The notes under the pieces were generated by a model. The model was not told the origin of the DNA. It did no database searches and worked only from the letters and a program-made list of their open reading frames with translations. DNA of 64,000 nt, taken from positions 248,001 through 312,000 of the forward strand of contig CBCPKK010000001.1 of the NCBI GenBank assembly GCA_965119215.1, read 5' to 3'. Positions 8,134 through 15,905 of this stretch are shown here, piece after piece (within the stretch, counting starts at the first letter, position 1; each line of letters starts with the position of its first letter). Made by a program: the position numbers and the translations under genes. The stretch comes from Buttiauxella sp965119215. Lineage in GTDB: Bacteria > Pseudomonadota > Gammaproteobacteria > Enterobacterales > Enterobacteriaceae.

Positions 8134-9288
8134 ATGAAGTTTATTCGTAATATCAAAATCCGCCTCATGGTGGTGCTGATACTGATCCTCTCGTCCGTTG
8201 CCTGGTTCGGTGTTTCAGGGTTTGCACTGTGGTTTTTACATGATTTACAGCAAAACCTGGCTTTGGATGCCCGGCAAGAAAAGTGGATTACTGTCGCGCA
8301 GTATTTGTTAGCGGCTTCGGCAATCGCCAGCGTTGCCATCACATTAGTGACCGAACGCTATCTTTATCATTGCCTGGTTAAACCTGTTGAGAGCATTCGG
8401 GCGCATATGCATATTCTTGCGCGCGGGGAACTTGAAGTTGAATTGCCAGATTTAGGCAGCAACTGTATTGGCCTTATGGTTTCGCCCATCCAAAAAATGC
8501 AGTCGAACTGGGGAAAAGCCGTTTCCGATATTCGTTCCAGTGCCAGCGCCATTCGTGGAGATGCAACGGAAGTGGCGGGGGTGAATAGCGAACTGTCGAG
8601 TCGTTCTGAACAACTTGCAGCGGCATTAGAAGAAACCACCGCCAGCATGGAGCAATTGAGCAGCACCGTTACACTGAACGCTGAAAACGCCAGCCATGCG
8701 AGTGTGCTCGCAAAAAATGCCACTAAGACCGCACGCAACGGCGGTGAATCGGTGAAAAAAGTCATGACGACGATGGAGACGATTACCAGTAGTTCGCACA
8801 AAATTGTCGATATCACGACGGTCATAAATAGCATCTCTTTCCAGACTAATATTCTGGCGCTTAATGCCGCAGTAGAGGCCGCTCGTGCAGGCGAACAAGG
8901 GCGTGGTTTTGCCGTTGTGGCAAGTGAAGTCCGCAATCTGGCACAGCGCAGCGCGCTGGCGGCAAAAGAGATTGAAATCTTACTGAAAGAGTCTGTAGAT
9001 AATATTCATACCGGTTCAGAGCAGGTGAAAAAAGCGGGCGAGGCAATGGGTGAAATCCTCAATGCTGTTACGCAAGTGAATAATATTATGGGAGATATTG
9101 CTACTGCGTCAGGTGAGCAGAGCAAGGGAATAGGGCAAGTGGGCATCGCCGTCAGGCAAATGGATGCGGTGACGCAACAAAACGTCAGCCTGGTTCATCA
9201 ATCAGCCCTGTCTTCGGTTGAGTTAGAAAAGCAGGCGCACCAGCTTAACGATATTGTGGCGATGTTTCGTATCGTCAAACCCGCCTAA
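8134..9288 (+). CDS. methyl-accepting chemotaxis protein with almost no periplasmic domain
   Basis: A 384-residue chemoreceptor. I start at the ATG at 8134, preceded by AGGGA, because upstream codons overlap the FliA promoter and because MKFIRNIKIRL matches chemoreceptor N-termini. TM1 is at about 11-35 and TM2 at about 52-73, with only about 16 residues between them, so there is no room for a ligand-binding domain. A HAMP segment follows, then a full signalling hairpin whose tip contains NAAVEAARAGEQGRGFAVVA. The C-terminus ends in FRIVKPA and lacks the NWETF-type CheR/CheB tether. It may sense membrane or cytoplasmic signals, or depend on Tar-type receptors for adaptation. Confidence 0.9.
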   Translation: MKFIRNIKIRLMVVLILILSSVAWFGVSGFALWFLHDLQQNLALDARQEKWITVAQYLLAASAIASVAITLVTERYLYHCLVKPVESIRAHMHILARGELEVELPDLGSNCIGLMVSPIQKMQSNWGKAVSDIRSSASAIRGDATEVAGVNSELSSRSEQLAAALEETTASMEQLSSTVTLNAENASHASVLAKNATKTARNGGESVKKVMTTMETITSSSHKIVDITTVINSISFQTNILALNAAVEAARAGEQGRGFAVVASEVRNLAQRSALAAKEIEILLKESVDNIHTGSEQVKKAGEAMGEILNAVTQVNNIMGDIATASGEQSKGIGQVGIAVRQMDAVTQQNVSLVHQSALSSVELEKQAHQLNDIVAMFRIVKPA

Positions 9289-9362
9289 ATGCGCGCGTTT
9301 ACTGTCAGCAAAATGCAGAAGTGTGAGCACCTCTTAATTTTTTAAAACAAAATTTCATTAAA

Positions 9363-9434
9363 TTTGAAAGTCTGTTTGCTAGATAGTATCGTTAATGCAT
9401 ACCAAGCTATTCACCGCGGGAAATCCCGTGACCC
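9363..9434 (+). promoter_or_regulatory. candidate promoter and 5'-UTR hairpin before the RpiB-like gene
   Basis: TTGAAA (9364-9369) followed by a weak -10 around 9380-9392 suggests a promoter. Between it and the ribosome site AGGAG lies a hairpin, TCACCGCGGGA pairing with TCCCGTGA (about 9411-9431, one bulge). It could be a leader control element or simply structural. Confidence 0.3.
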
Positions 9435-9449
9435 AATCAGGAGACGGAA

Positions 9450-10088
9450 ATGAAAATAGCACTGATGATGGAAAACAGTCAGGCTGGCAAAAACGCAATC
9501 ATTCTTAATGAGTTGCAAGCGGTTGCTGCTGAAAAAGAGTACCCGGTTTACAACGTAGGTATGAGCGATGAGCAGGATCACCACCTGACCTACATCCACC
9601 TCGGTATTATGGCCAGCATTCTGTTGAATGCTAAAGCTGTCGATTTCGTTGTGACCGGTTGTGGCACAGGCCAGGGCGCAATGATGTCTCTGAACATCCA
9701 CCCAGGTGTGGTTTGTGGTTACTGCCTGGACCCAGCAGATGCTTTCCTGTTCTCACAAATCAACAACGGTAACGCGTTGTCACTGGCCTTTGCTAAAGGC
9801 TTCGGCTGGGGTGCAGAACTGAACGTGCGTTACATGTTCGAAAAAGCATTCACTGGCCGTAAAGGCGAGGGTTATCCGATTGAGCGTAAAGAGCCACAGG
9901 TTCGTAACGCCGGTATCCTGAACCAGGTTAAAGCCGCTGTTGTGAAAGAAAACTATCTGGACACCCTGCGTTCTATCGACCGTGAGCTGGTGAAAACCGC
10001 TGTGACGGGTGAACGTTTCCAGAAATGTTTCTTCGAAAACTGCCAGAACAAAGAGATTGAAGCCTTCGTTCGCGAAATCCTTGCTTAA
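9450..10088 (+). CDS. RpiB/LacA/LacB family sugar-phosphate isomerase
   Basis: A 212-residue cytoplasmic protein. The first 140 residues have the RpiB/LacAB fold, with the GCGTGQGAMM loop (about 70-79; the Cys and the GTG phosphate loop are family hallmarks). The C-terminal 70 residues extend beyond the 150-residue RpiB core, so this is the longer subfamily often linked to uronate or ketose metabolism rather than ribose-5-phosphate isomerase proper. It is monocistronic: AGGAG precedes the ATG and a strong terminator follows. The substrate is unknown; a role with the uronate locus some 10 kb away is a guess. Confidence 0.8.
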   Translation: MKIALMMENSQAGKNAIILNELQAVAAEKEYPVYNVGMSDEQDHHLTYIHLGIMASILLNAKAVDFVVTGCGTGQGAMMSLNIHPGVVCGYCLDPADAFLFSQINNGNALSLAFAKGFGWGAELNVRYMFEKAFTGRKGEGYPIERKEPQVRNAGILNQVKAAVVKENYLDTLRSIDRELVKTAVTGERFQKCFFENCQNKEIEAFVREILA

Positions 10089-10105
10089 TCTCTCTTAGTA
10101 TTGCT

Positions 10106-10137
10106 TACGGTCAGCCTTTGCTGGCCGTACTTTTTTT
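10106..10137 (+). terminator. Rho-independent terminator of the RpiB-like gene
   Basis: A G+C-rich stem (TACGGTCAGCC facing ... CTGGCCGTA, small loop TTTG) is followed directly by C and seven T residues. It ends the rightward transcript 18 bases after the stop. Confidence 0.85.
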
Positions 10138-10167
10138 GTGCCAACACCGCTCTAATTTATGGCGCTT

Positions 10168-10437
10168 TTAGCGCCATCCTTCTATACGGCCACCAAAATG
10201 TGGAACGGACTGCTGCGGTAATGTTTGACGTGCGGCGGCCATATGTTGCTCATCCCAATGCTCTCGGTTTATTCCTTGCTCTGGTATTCCTTCCGGCCAA
10301 TCTTGCTGCACGGCGCTGGTTTGCGGATACGGATTATGCAAAGCAGGGCTACTAAAAGGTTGCAGTTCCTCAGCCATTGCCTGAGAGGCGACCAGCGACA
10401 ACATCATTAATAAGCAAATCGCTACGTGTTTCATCAT
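10168..10437 (-). CDS. small secreted protein, function unknown
   Basis: An 89-residue protein with a good signal peptide (MMKHVAICLLMMLSLVASQA, cleavage after SQAMA near residue 22) and a proline- and glutamine-rich mature part of about 67 residues with no Cys. The frame fills the gap between two unrelated genes, and its start is preceded by GAGG at a suitable distance (reverse complement of CCTC at 10440-10443). No family was recognised. A periplasmic location is likely; the function is unknown. Confidence 0.55.
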   Translation of the reverse strand: MMKHVAICLLMMLSLVASQAMAEELQPFSSPALHNPYPQTSAVQQDWPEGIPEQGINREHWDEQHMAAARQTLPQQSVPHFGGRIEGWR

Positions 10438-10507
10438 GACCTCAACGACACTACACCGTTATCGTTAAGTATAATTGAGGCCAGAAATTCCATTGCGGCG
10501 AAGTGGA

Positions 10508-11926
10508 TTATTGCTTTTTGGACACGCTGCTTCCGGCATTACGCGGCAGGCGCAATAAATCTACCAGCCCCAACAGGCAAATCAGCGTAATGAGTACAAA
10601 TGAAATTTTAATCGAGATGCCCGGAATATCGGTGATATCAAGCCACTGGCTGATTTTCTCACCAAGACGAATGCCAATCGCCCCAAGCGTAATCCCCAGC
10701 CCAACCGAAAGCTGCGTCGCCGTGCTAAATAGCGTATTGGCGTAGCTCATTTGTGTGGGGGGCACATCTGAAAACGCGAGGGTACTGATGCCGGTAAACT
10801 GCATCGAACGGAACATACCGCCAAAGAACAGTATTGGTATTGTCAGCCAGACTGCCGTGGTTGGCGTGAGAAAGGCACAAGCTAACAAAGACGCCACGTT
10901 CAACAGCCCATTAATAAGCAGTAATTTTTTGAACCCTAATGCACGAATCAACGACGTGGTGGCTGGTTTCATTGCGAGGTTTCCCGCAAATACCGCTAAT
11001 ACCAGCAGGCCGGAATGAAAGGCATCCATCCCAAACCCCACCTGGAACAGCAACGGCAATAAAAACGGCACGGCGCTGATAGAAGTACGGAACAGTGACC
11101 CGCCGTACATCGTCACGCCAAAGGTTTGAACCTTCAGCGCTTCAAGACGAATCATCGGATGTTTTGCATGTTTGAAGTGCCACAGCGAAAACCACAGCGC
11201 TGCTGCCCCTAAAAGCAGAAGGCTGATAGTTGGCAGCACATTGACTTGTGCTTCTCCAAGCATTTCCAGGCCGTAAACCAGGCTAATCATCGCCACTGCG
11301 GTGCTGGTAAAACCGGTGCCATCAAACGGACGGCGATCGTCATCATGAATATCGGGGATCAGCCGCCACGCCAGCGCCATTGCAATCAGCCCAAGCGGCA
11401 GGTTGATATAAAAAATCCAACGCCATGAGGCATAGCTGGTGATAAATCCCCCCAGCGGTGGGCCAATAATCGGTGCAACCAGCGCGGGCCAGGTCAATGT
11501 GGCGATAGCGGTGATAAGCAAATGTTTCGGCGTGGTGCGCAAAACGGCTAATCGACCAACGGGCACCATTAGCGCGCCGCCAACCCCTTGCAAAACGCGC
11601 ATAGCGACAAATTGCTCAAGCGTATTGGCGATACCGCATAGCACCGAGGCAAAAGTGAAAATGGCTAACGCCAGGGTGAAGACTTTACGTGCCCCAAAGC
11701 GGTCAGCAATCCAGCCGCTGGCGGGGATCAGCACGGCCAGTGTCAGCAAATAAGCACTCATCCCGATATTCAAGTCAACGGCGTCGACACCGAAGGTGCG
11801 TGCCATTTCTGGCAGCGCGGTGGCGATAACCGTTCCGTCGAGAAATTCCATAAAGAAAGCGCCAGCAACCAATAATGCCATGGCAGAAATGCCACGTTTC
11901 GGTGCCGGAGTAGGGGCGTCAGTCAT
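10508..11926 (-). CDS. MFS transporter, DHA2 (EmrB/QacA, MdtD-like) family
   Basis: A 472-residue inner-membrane drug:proton antiporter of the 14-helix DHA2 family. Motif A (GWIADRFGARKVF, about 70-82) follows helix 2, the helix-1 motif LDGTVIATALPEM is at about 29-42, and the helix-5 motif C region has APIIGPPLGGF. Size and motifs fit MdtD/YegB, though it is not next to mdtABC and the baeSR genes are absent. It is monocistronic and divergent from azuC. Substrates are unknown; multidrug or metabolite export is inferred from family only. Confidence 0.88.
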   Translation of the reverse strand: MTDAPTPAPKRGISAMALLVAGAFFMEFLDGTVIATALPEMARTFGVDAVDLNIGMSAYLLTLAVLIPASGWIADRFGARKVFTLALAIFTFASVLCGIANTLEQFVAMRVLQGVGGALMVPVGRLAVLRTTPKHLLITAIATLTWPALVAPIIGPPLGGFITSYASWRWIFYINLPLGLIAMALAWRLIPDIHDDDRRPFDGTGFTSTAVAMISLVYGLEMLGEAQVNVLPTISLLLLGAAALWFSLWHFKHAKHPMIRLEALKVQTFGVTMYGGSLFRTSISAVPFLLPLLFQVGFGMDAFHSGLLVLAVFAGNLAMKPATTSLIRALGFKKLLLINGLLNVASLLACAFLTPTTAVWLTIPILFFGGMFRSMQFTGISTLAFSDVPPTQMSYANTLFSTATQLSVGLGITLGAIGIRLGEKISQWLDITDIPGISIKISFVLITLICLLGLVDLLRLPRNAGSSVSKKQ

Positions 11927-12043
11927 GAGAGAAACTCAAAATTAAAATAATGTTTTAAAAATTAATTTAGCCAATTAACCAGTTAAGTGTTGGATATGCA
12001 AGCCATTCTGTGTGACGGAGATGTAAAATCCACACTGAAAATG

Positions 12044-12093
12044 TGTGATGCGCATCACAAAATTATTGATTTATGTGACGGATGTCATATTAT
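12044..12093 (+). promoter_or_regulatory. azuCR promoter with two CRP sites
   Basis: A perfect CRP palindrome, TGTGA-N6-TCACA, lies at 12044-12059. A second site, TGTGA-N6-TCATA, at 12074-12089 overlaps the predicted promoter (-35 TTGATT 12066-12071, 16-base gap, -10 TATTAT 12088-12093). A CRP site between -35 and -10 should repress, which agrees with the reported repression of E. coli azuCR by CRP. The upstream site may also serve the divergent MFS gene. Confidence 0.7.
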
Positions 12094-12144
12094 GAGCCCC
12101 ATAACGAGCAACACCTGTAAAAATAAAAAAAACTGGAGCACACA

Positions 12145-12228
12145 ATGAAACTGCGCAAAATCCTGAAAAGCATGTTCGAGAATTACTGCAAAACCTTCAA
12201 AGATGTACCACCGGGCGGCATGTTTTAA
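12145..12228 (+). CDS. azuC: small membrane-associated protein AzuC
   Basis: A 27-residue protein starting MKLRKILKSMF and ending in DVPPGGMF, nearly identical to the 28-residue E. coli AzuC and too short for ordinary gene finders. TGGAG precedes the ATG by eight bases. It is an amphipathic basic peptide that in E. coli associates with the inner membrane and binds and stimulates glycerol-3-phosphate dehydrogenase GlpD. Its position between the yecR and yecJ backbone genes matches E. coli gene order. The one difference noted is loss of the terminal residue after MF. Confidence 0.93.
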   Translation: MKLRKILKSMFENYCKTFKDVPPGGMF

Positions 12229-12240
12229 TCTGCTGACTCC

Positions 12241-12268
12241 AAAAAAACCTGCTGCGGCAGGTTTTTTT
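12241..12268 (+). terminator. azuCR terminator
   Basis: Stem AAACCTGC/GCAGGTTT with a TGCG tetraloop, A-run before and T-run after: a textbook intrinsic terminator 13 bases past the azuC stop. Confidence 0.9.
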
Positions 12269-12310
12269 ATGCCTGAAATTTGCCTTCTCCTCCGTATTAT
12301 TCCTGCTTTA

Positions 12311-12381
12311 TACCCACAATTTTCTCTTTAGCATTTTTTCGCATAACGTTATGCGTTTTACACTTATTTACAATGTGGGTA
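12311..12381 (+). promoter_or_regulatory. nested inverted repeats upstream of the peptide-transporter operon
   Basis: A 16-bp perfect palindrome, CGCATAACGTTATGCG (12340-12355), lies almost at the centre of an outer inverted repeat, TACCCACA (12311-12318) and TGTGGGTA (12374-12381). A promoter-like TACAAT at 12369-12374 follows the palindrome. The arrangement looks like an operator for a dimeric regulator controlling the downstream ABC operon. No regulator gene for it was recognised in the window. Confidence 0.5.
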
Positions 12382-12429
12382 TGGCTGGTGCACTATGCGG
12401 GCTCTAATTGAGACGGAGTCCGTGAATAA

Positions 12430-14021
12430 ATGCGTAAACCCCTGTTGTTATCTGCGCTGTTTGCCTCTTTGGCCCTGGCCCTTTCTGGCTGTGATGATGC
12501 GAAAACTGATGCTGCGGCTAATCCTGCTCCGGCAAAACAAGCATCCCAGGATGGCGGCAATTTGATTGTTGGCGTGACCACTGGTGATCCGTTAGCGATG
12601 AACCCGCTGTATGCCAGCGACCGTACTACGCTGACTATTATGCAAGCGCTGTATGCGCCGCTTTATAGTTTCAACGGCGACAAGATTGAATGGGGCCTGG
12701 CTGAAAGCCTGACACCATCGGAAGATAACCTCTCATACATTTTAAAACTCAAACCGAATCTGAAATGGCAGGATGGTAAGGCCATTACCGCAGACGACGT
12801 GGTGTTTACCTTCAACAAATTGCTCGATGAGAAACAGCACAGTTTCTTCCGCAGCATGTTTGTCTATGGTGATAAGCCCGTTCAGGTCAGTAAAGTTGAT
12901 GACCAGACGGTGAAATTCACGCTGCCACAGGTGAGTGCCGCATTCGTTGGCACGCTGGTACAGATTTATCCCATCCCGCAGCACGTGTTTGCCAATGAAA
13001 ATGGCGACCTGGAAAAGAGCACCAAAAATGATGCTCCGGTGGGTTCTGGCCCATTCAAATTCAAAGAATATCGTGCCGGACAATATTACGCGCTGACGCG
13101 TTTCGATGATTACTGGAACGGTAACCGAAACTGGATGCCGTGACTTACCGTTTCGCGAAAGACAGCAACTCCGCCAACCTTGCACTGCAAAACGGCGAAA
13201 TCAACATGAAGATGATTGACCCGCAAGACGTAACGCGTCTGAAATCCAGCGGCAAATTCGACTTCGTTATCTATCCTGAAGGCCGTCTGGCTTATATGAC
13301 GTTTAACCAGAATATCGATAGCATGAAGAACAAGGCGCTGCGTCAGGCCATTGCTTATGCCATCAATAAAGATGAACTGGTTCAGGCGGCATTCTCATCG
13401 CTGGATTACGCACAGCCTGCCGCATCAATTCTGACGCCAGACACGCTCTACCAGACCAACGATGTTGAAACCTATAAATTCGACGTTGAGAAATCGCAAG
13501 CCTTGCTTAAAGAAGCGGGCGTACCGGCTAATCTGAAACTGCGTCTTGCTTACATCAACACCAATAAGACCCAGGAAAGCATGGGGCTGTATATTCAACA
13601 GCAGCTGAAAAATGTCGGTATCGCGGTTGAGTTGTTGCCGATGGATGCTAATGCCATGTCACAGCGCAGCCTGGATATGAAAAACACCTCTTATGAATTA
13701 AGCCTTAGCGGCTACATCATGGGCATGGAACCTGACGGCTATAAGTCTTTGTATATGAGTAACGAAGCTTATAACTATGCGCATTATAAGAACCCAGCGT
13801 TCGATGCGTTATGGAACCAGGGCGCAACGGAAACTGACAAAACCAAGCGTGCTGAAATTTATAAGCAAATCCAGCAAACCGTAGCCAACGACATGGCCTG
13901 GTACCCCATTGCCTACACCAACGCAATTGTGGCCGTGGATAAACGTTTTGGCGGCACGAAAGAAGCCGAGCCTAAGCCGGTTTATATGTTCCAGGATTTG
14001 TCGAAAATTCATCAACAATAA
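12430..14021 (+). pseudogene. frameshifted peptide/nickel ABC transporter binding lipoprotein (SBP_bac_5)
   Basis: The gene is read in two frames. Codons 1-237 run 12430-13143 and give a lipoprotein signal (lipobox LALSGC, Cys 21) and the first half of a family 5 solute-binding protein. The rest, from 13140 to 14021, continues the family sequence at VTYRFAKDSN. Just before the break the DNA reads AACCGAAACTGG; one extra C would give YWNGNPKLDAVTYRF, the expected sequence, so a single C was lost near 13125. The intact protein would be 530 residues, normal for the family. Either this is a true inactivating mutation in a C-run or a sequencing error. Four transporter genes follow, all intact. Confidence 0.8.
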
Positions 14022-14042
14022 TTAATCACCACGCAATAATTT

Positions 14043-14075
14043 GGTGGATGTCGCTCACGCGCATCCACCTTTTTG
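14043..14075 (+). repeat. REP-like palindrome acting as terminator-like hairpin
   Basis: GGTGGATGTCGCTCACG pairs with CGCATCCACC and is followed by TTTTTG. It lies just after the binding-protein gene and before the first permease gene, a usual place for a hairpin that keeps the binding-protein mRNA more abundant than the permease mRNA. Confidence 0.65.
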
Positions 14076-14101
14076 TACGGATTCGCTATTTTTGAGGCAG
14101 T

Positions 14102-15055
14102 ATGAACAATGTGTTAGTACGACGCCTGGCGCAGTTGGTGCCGATGCTATTCTTCATCTCGCTGGTGTCGTTTTTGCTGGTCAAACTGGCACCTGGCGAC
14201 CCGGTGCAGGCGTACATTACGCCGCGTATGAGCCCGGAGGATATCGAGCGTATCCGTCACAGCCTTGGGCTTGATAAACCCATGTTTATGCAGTACCTGT
14301 TGTGGCTGAAAAACGTGCTGCAAGGGGATTTAGGCTATTCGCTGATTTACCATCGCCCGGTATTAACCATGATTGCCGAGCGTATTCCGGCAACGCTCGG
14401 CTTGATGGGTGCATCACTGGTTCTGGCTATCGTGCTGGCTATTCCGCTGGGTTTGCTGGCTGGCGCGTTTAAACATCGCTGGCTCGATCATTTCCTGAAC
14501 ATGTTCGCCTATATCGGTATCTCAGTACCCATTTTCTGGTTTGGTATTTTGCTGATCACGGTGTTTTCTGTGCAGCTAAACTGGCTACCCAGCATGGGCA
14601 TGCGCACCATTGGTGTGGATGATTCCTGGCTGGATGTGTTCCGCCACGGGATTTTGCCGTGCATCGCACTGACCTTTTATAACCTCTCAAACTACGTGCG
14701 TTACATCCGCTCTAACACCATTACCCAGCTTTCGGCCGATTACGTGCAAACGCAGTTGGCATACGGTGCCACGCGCCGTTCAATCTTATTCCGCCATGTT
14801 CTCAAAAACGTCCTGTTGCCGGTTATCACCTTGTTTGGTCTTTCTTTTGGCGAACTGGTGGTCGGGGCGTATGTGACCGAAAGCGTATTTTCCTGGCCCG
14901 GAATGGGCTTGTTAGGGATTCAGTCGATTACGTCGCTGGATTACCCGTTGATCATGGCAATGATCATGCTTTCATCGACGATGCTTATTGTCGGTAATTT
15001 ATTGGCAGACCTGTTATATCGCGTGGCTGATCCGCGCATTAAGGCGTTGAGGTAA
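14102..15055 (+). CDS. peptide ABC transporter permease, DppB/OppB family
   Basis: Inner-membrane permease of 317 residues. Six membrane segments are visible, and the C-terminal part carries the EAA-type loop for contact with the ATPases (YVQTQLAYGATRRSILFRHVLKN, about 217-239). The family signature LGLDKPMFMQYLLWL is at about 57-71. It starts at an ATG preceded by GAGGCAGT and is followed after four bases by the second permease. It works with the other permease, two ATPases and the upstream binding protein to import oligopeptides or a related solute. The true substrate is unknown. Confidence 0.9.
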   Translation: MNNVLVRRLAQLVPMLFFISLVSFLLVKLAPGDPVQAYITPRMSPEDIERIRHSLGLDKPMFMQYLLWLKNVLQGDLGYSLIYHRPVLTMIAERIPATLGLMGASLVLAIVLAIPLGLLAGAFKHRWLDHFLNMFAYIGISVPIFWFGILLITVFSVQLNWLPSMGMRTIGVDDSWLDVFRHGILPCIALTFYNLSNYVRYIRSNTITQLSADYVQTQLAYGATRRSILFRHVLKNVLLPVITLFGLSFGELVVGAYVTESVFSWPGMGLLGIQSITSLDYPLIMAMIMLSSTMLIVGNLLADLLYRVADPRIKALR

Positions 15056-15059
15056 GACG

Positions 15060-15905
15060 ATGAGTAGACGTTGGCAACAAGTTAAACATGGCCTGAAACG
15101 TAATCGTCCAGCTCAATTCTCGTTACTGGTTCTGATCATCTTCAGCATTGCCGCATTACTGGCAGCGCTTAGCCCGTGGGACCCCAACCAAATGTCGCTG
15201 ACCGCAAGGCTGTTGCCGCCAGATGCAACACACTGGTTTGGCACCGATGACTACGGGCGCGACTATTTCACTCGCGCACTGTACGGCGGGCAGATTTCCC
15301 TGATGGTCGGTTTTTTAGCGATGCTATTTTCAACTTTAATTGGCACGCTGGTGGGGACGATAAGCGGCTATTTCGGCGGGCGAATAGACAACCTGATGAT
15401 GCGCGTGGTCGATATTTTGTTATCGATTCCAGCGTTCTTCTTGCTGCTGGTTTTAAACGCATACCTCAAGCCTGGTATCGCCAACATCATCCTGATTATC
15501 AGCGCGCTGACGTGGATGAATATGTCACGCCTGGTGCGTGCTGAAACCTTGTCGGTCAAAGAGCGGGAATACGTGATTTATGCGCGAGCCTGCGGTGAAC
15601 ATCCGTTAATCATTATTGCGCGTCATATTATCCCAAGTATTTTGCCCACCATTATGGTGGCGGCAACGCTGAATATCGCCTCTGCCATCCTGATGGAATC
15701 GACGTTAAGTTTCCTTGGGCTTGGCGTGCAACAACCCAATGCCTCATGGGGAAGCATGCTGAATAATGCGCAATCTTTCATTGGCGAAGCCACATGGCTT
15801 GCGATGTTCCCCGGTGTTCTGATTTTGCTGACGGTACTGAGTTTTAACGTACTTGGCGATGTGTTGCGTACTGCCTTTGAGCCAGGAGCAAATCGCGATG
15901 AATAA
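15060..15905 (+). CDS. peptide ABC transporter permease, DppC/OppC family
   Basis: Second inner-membrane subunit, 281 residues. An N-terminal segment with one helix (about 19-40) is followed by HWFGTDDYGRDYFTRALYGG (about 59-78), a DppC hallmark, then the binding-protein-dependent permease domain with an EAA loop (ARACGEHPLIIIARHIIPS). The ATG lies four bases after the DppB-like stop. The stop overlaps the next ATPase start by eight bases, indicating translational coupling. Confidence 0.9.
   Translation: MSRRWQQVKHGLKRNRPAQFSLLVLIIFSIAALLAALSPWDPNQMSLTARLLPPDATHWFGTDDYGRDYFTRALYGGQISLMVGFLAMLFSTLIGTLVGTISGYFGGRIDNLMMRVVDILLSIPAFFLLLVLNAYLKPGIANIILIISALTWMNMSRLVRAETLSVKEREYVIYARACGEHPLIIIARHIIPSILPTIMVAATLNIASAILMESTLSFLGLGVQQPNASWGSMLNNAQSFIGEATWLAMFPGVLILLTVLSFNVLGDVLRTAFEPGANRDE

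Larger units (their letters stand above)
12100..12268 (+). ncRNA. azuCR: AzuCR dual-function RNA (formerly IsrB)
   Basis: From the predicted start near 12100 to the end of the terminator the transcript is about 165 nt, close to the roughly 164 nt reported for E. coli AzuCR. The terminator is an AAAAAAACCTGC/GCAGGTTTTTTT stem with a TGCG loop at 12241-12268. In E. coli the RNA both encodes AzuC and base-pairs with target mRNAs, including cadA and galE; whether the pairing region is conserved here needs comparison. Ends are predicted. Confidence 0.75.

Noticed and set aside
9345..9363. KdgR-like box before the RpiB-like gene
   Set aside because: Only one half (TTTCATT) fits; the other half is too degenerate in this AT-rich stretch.
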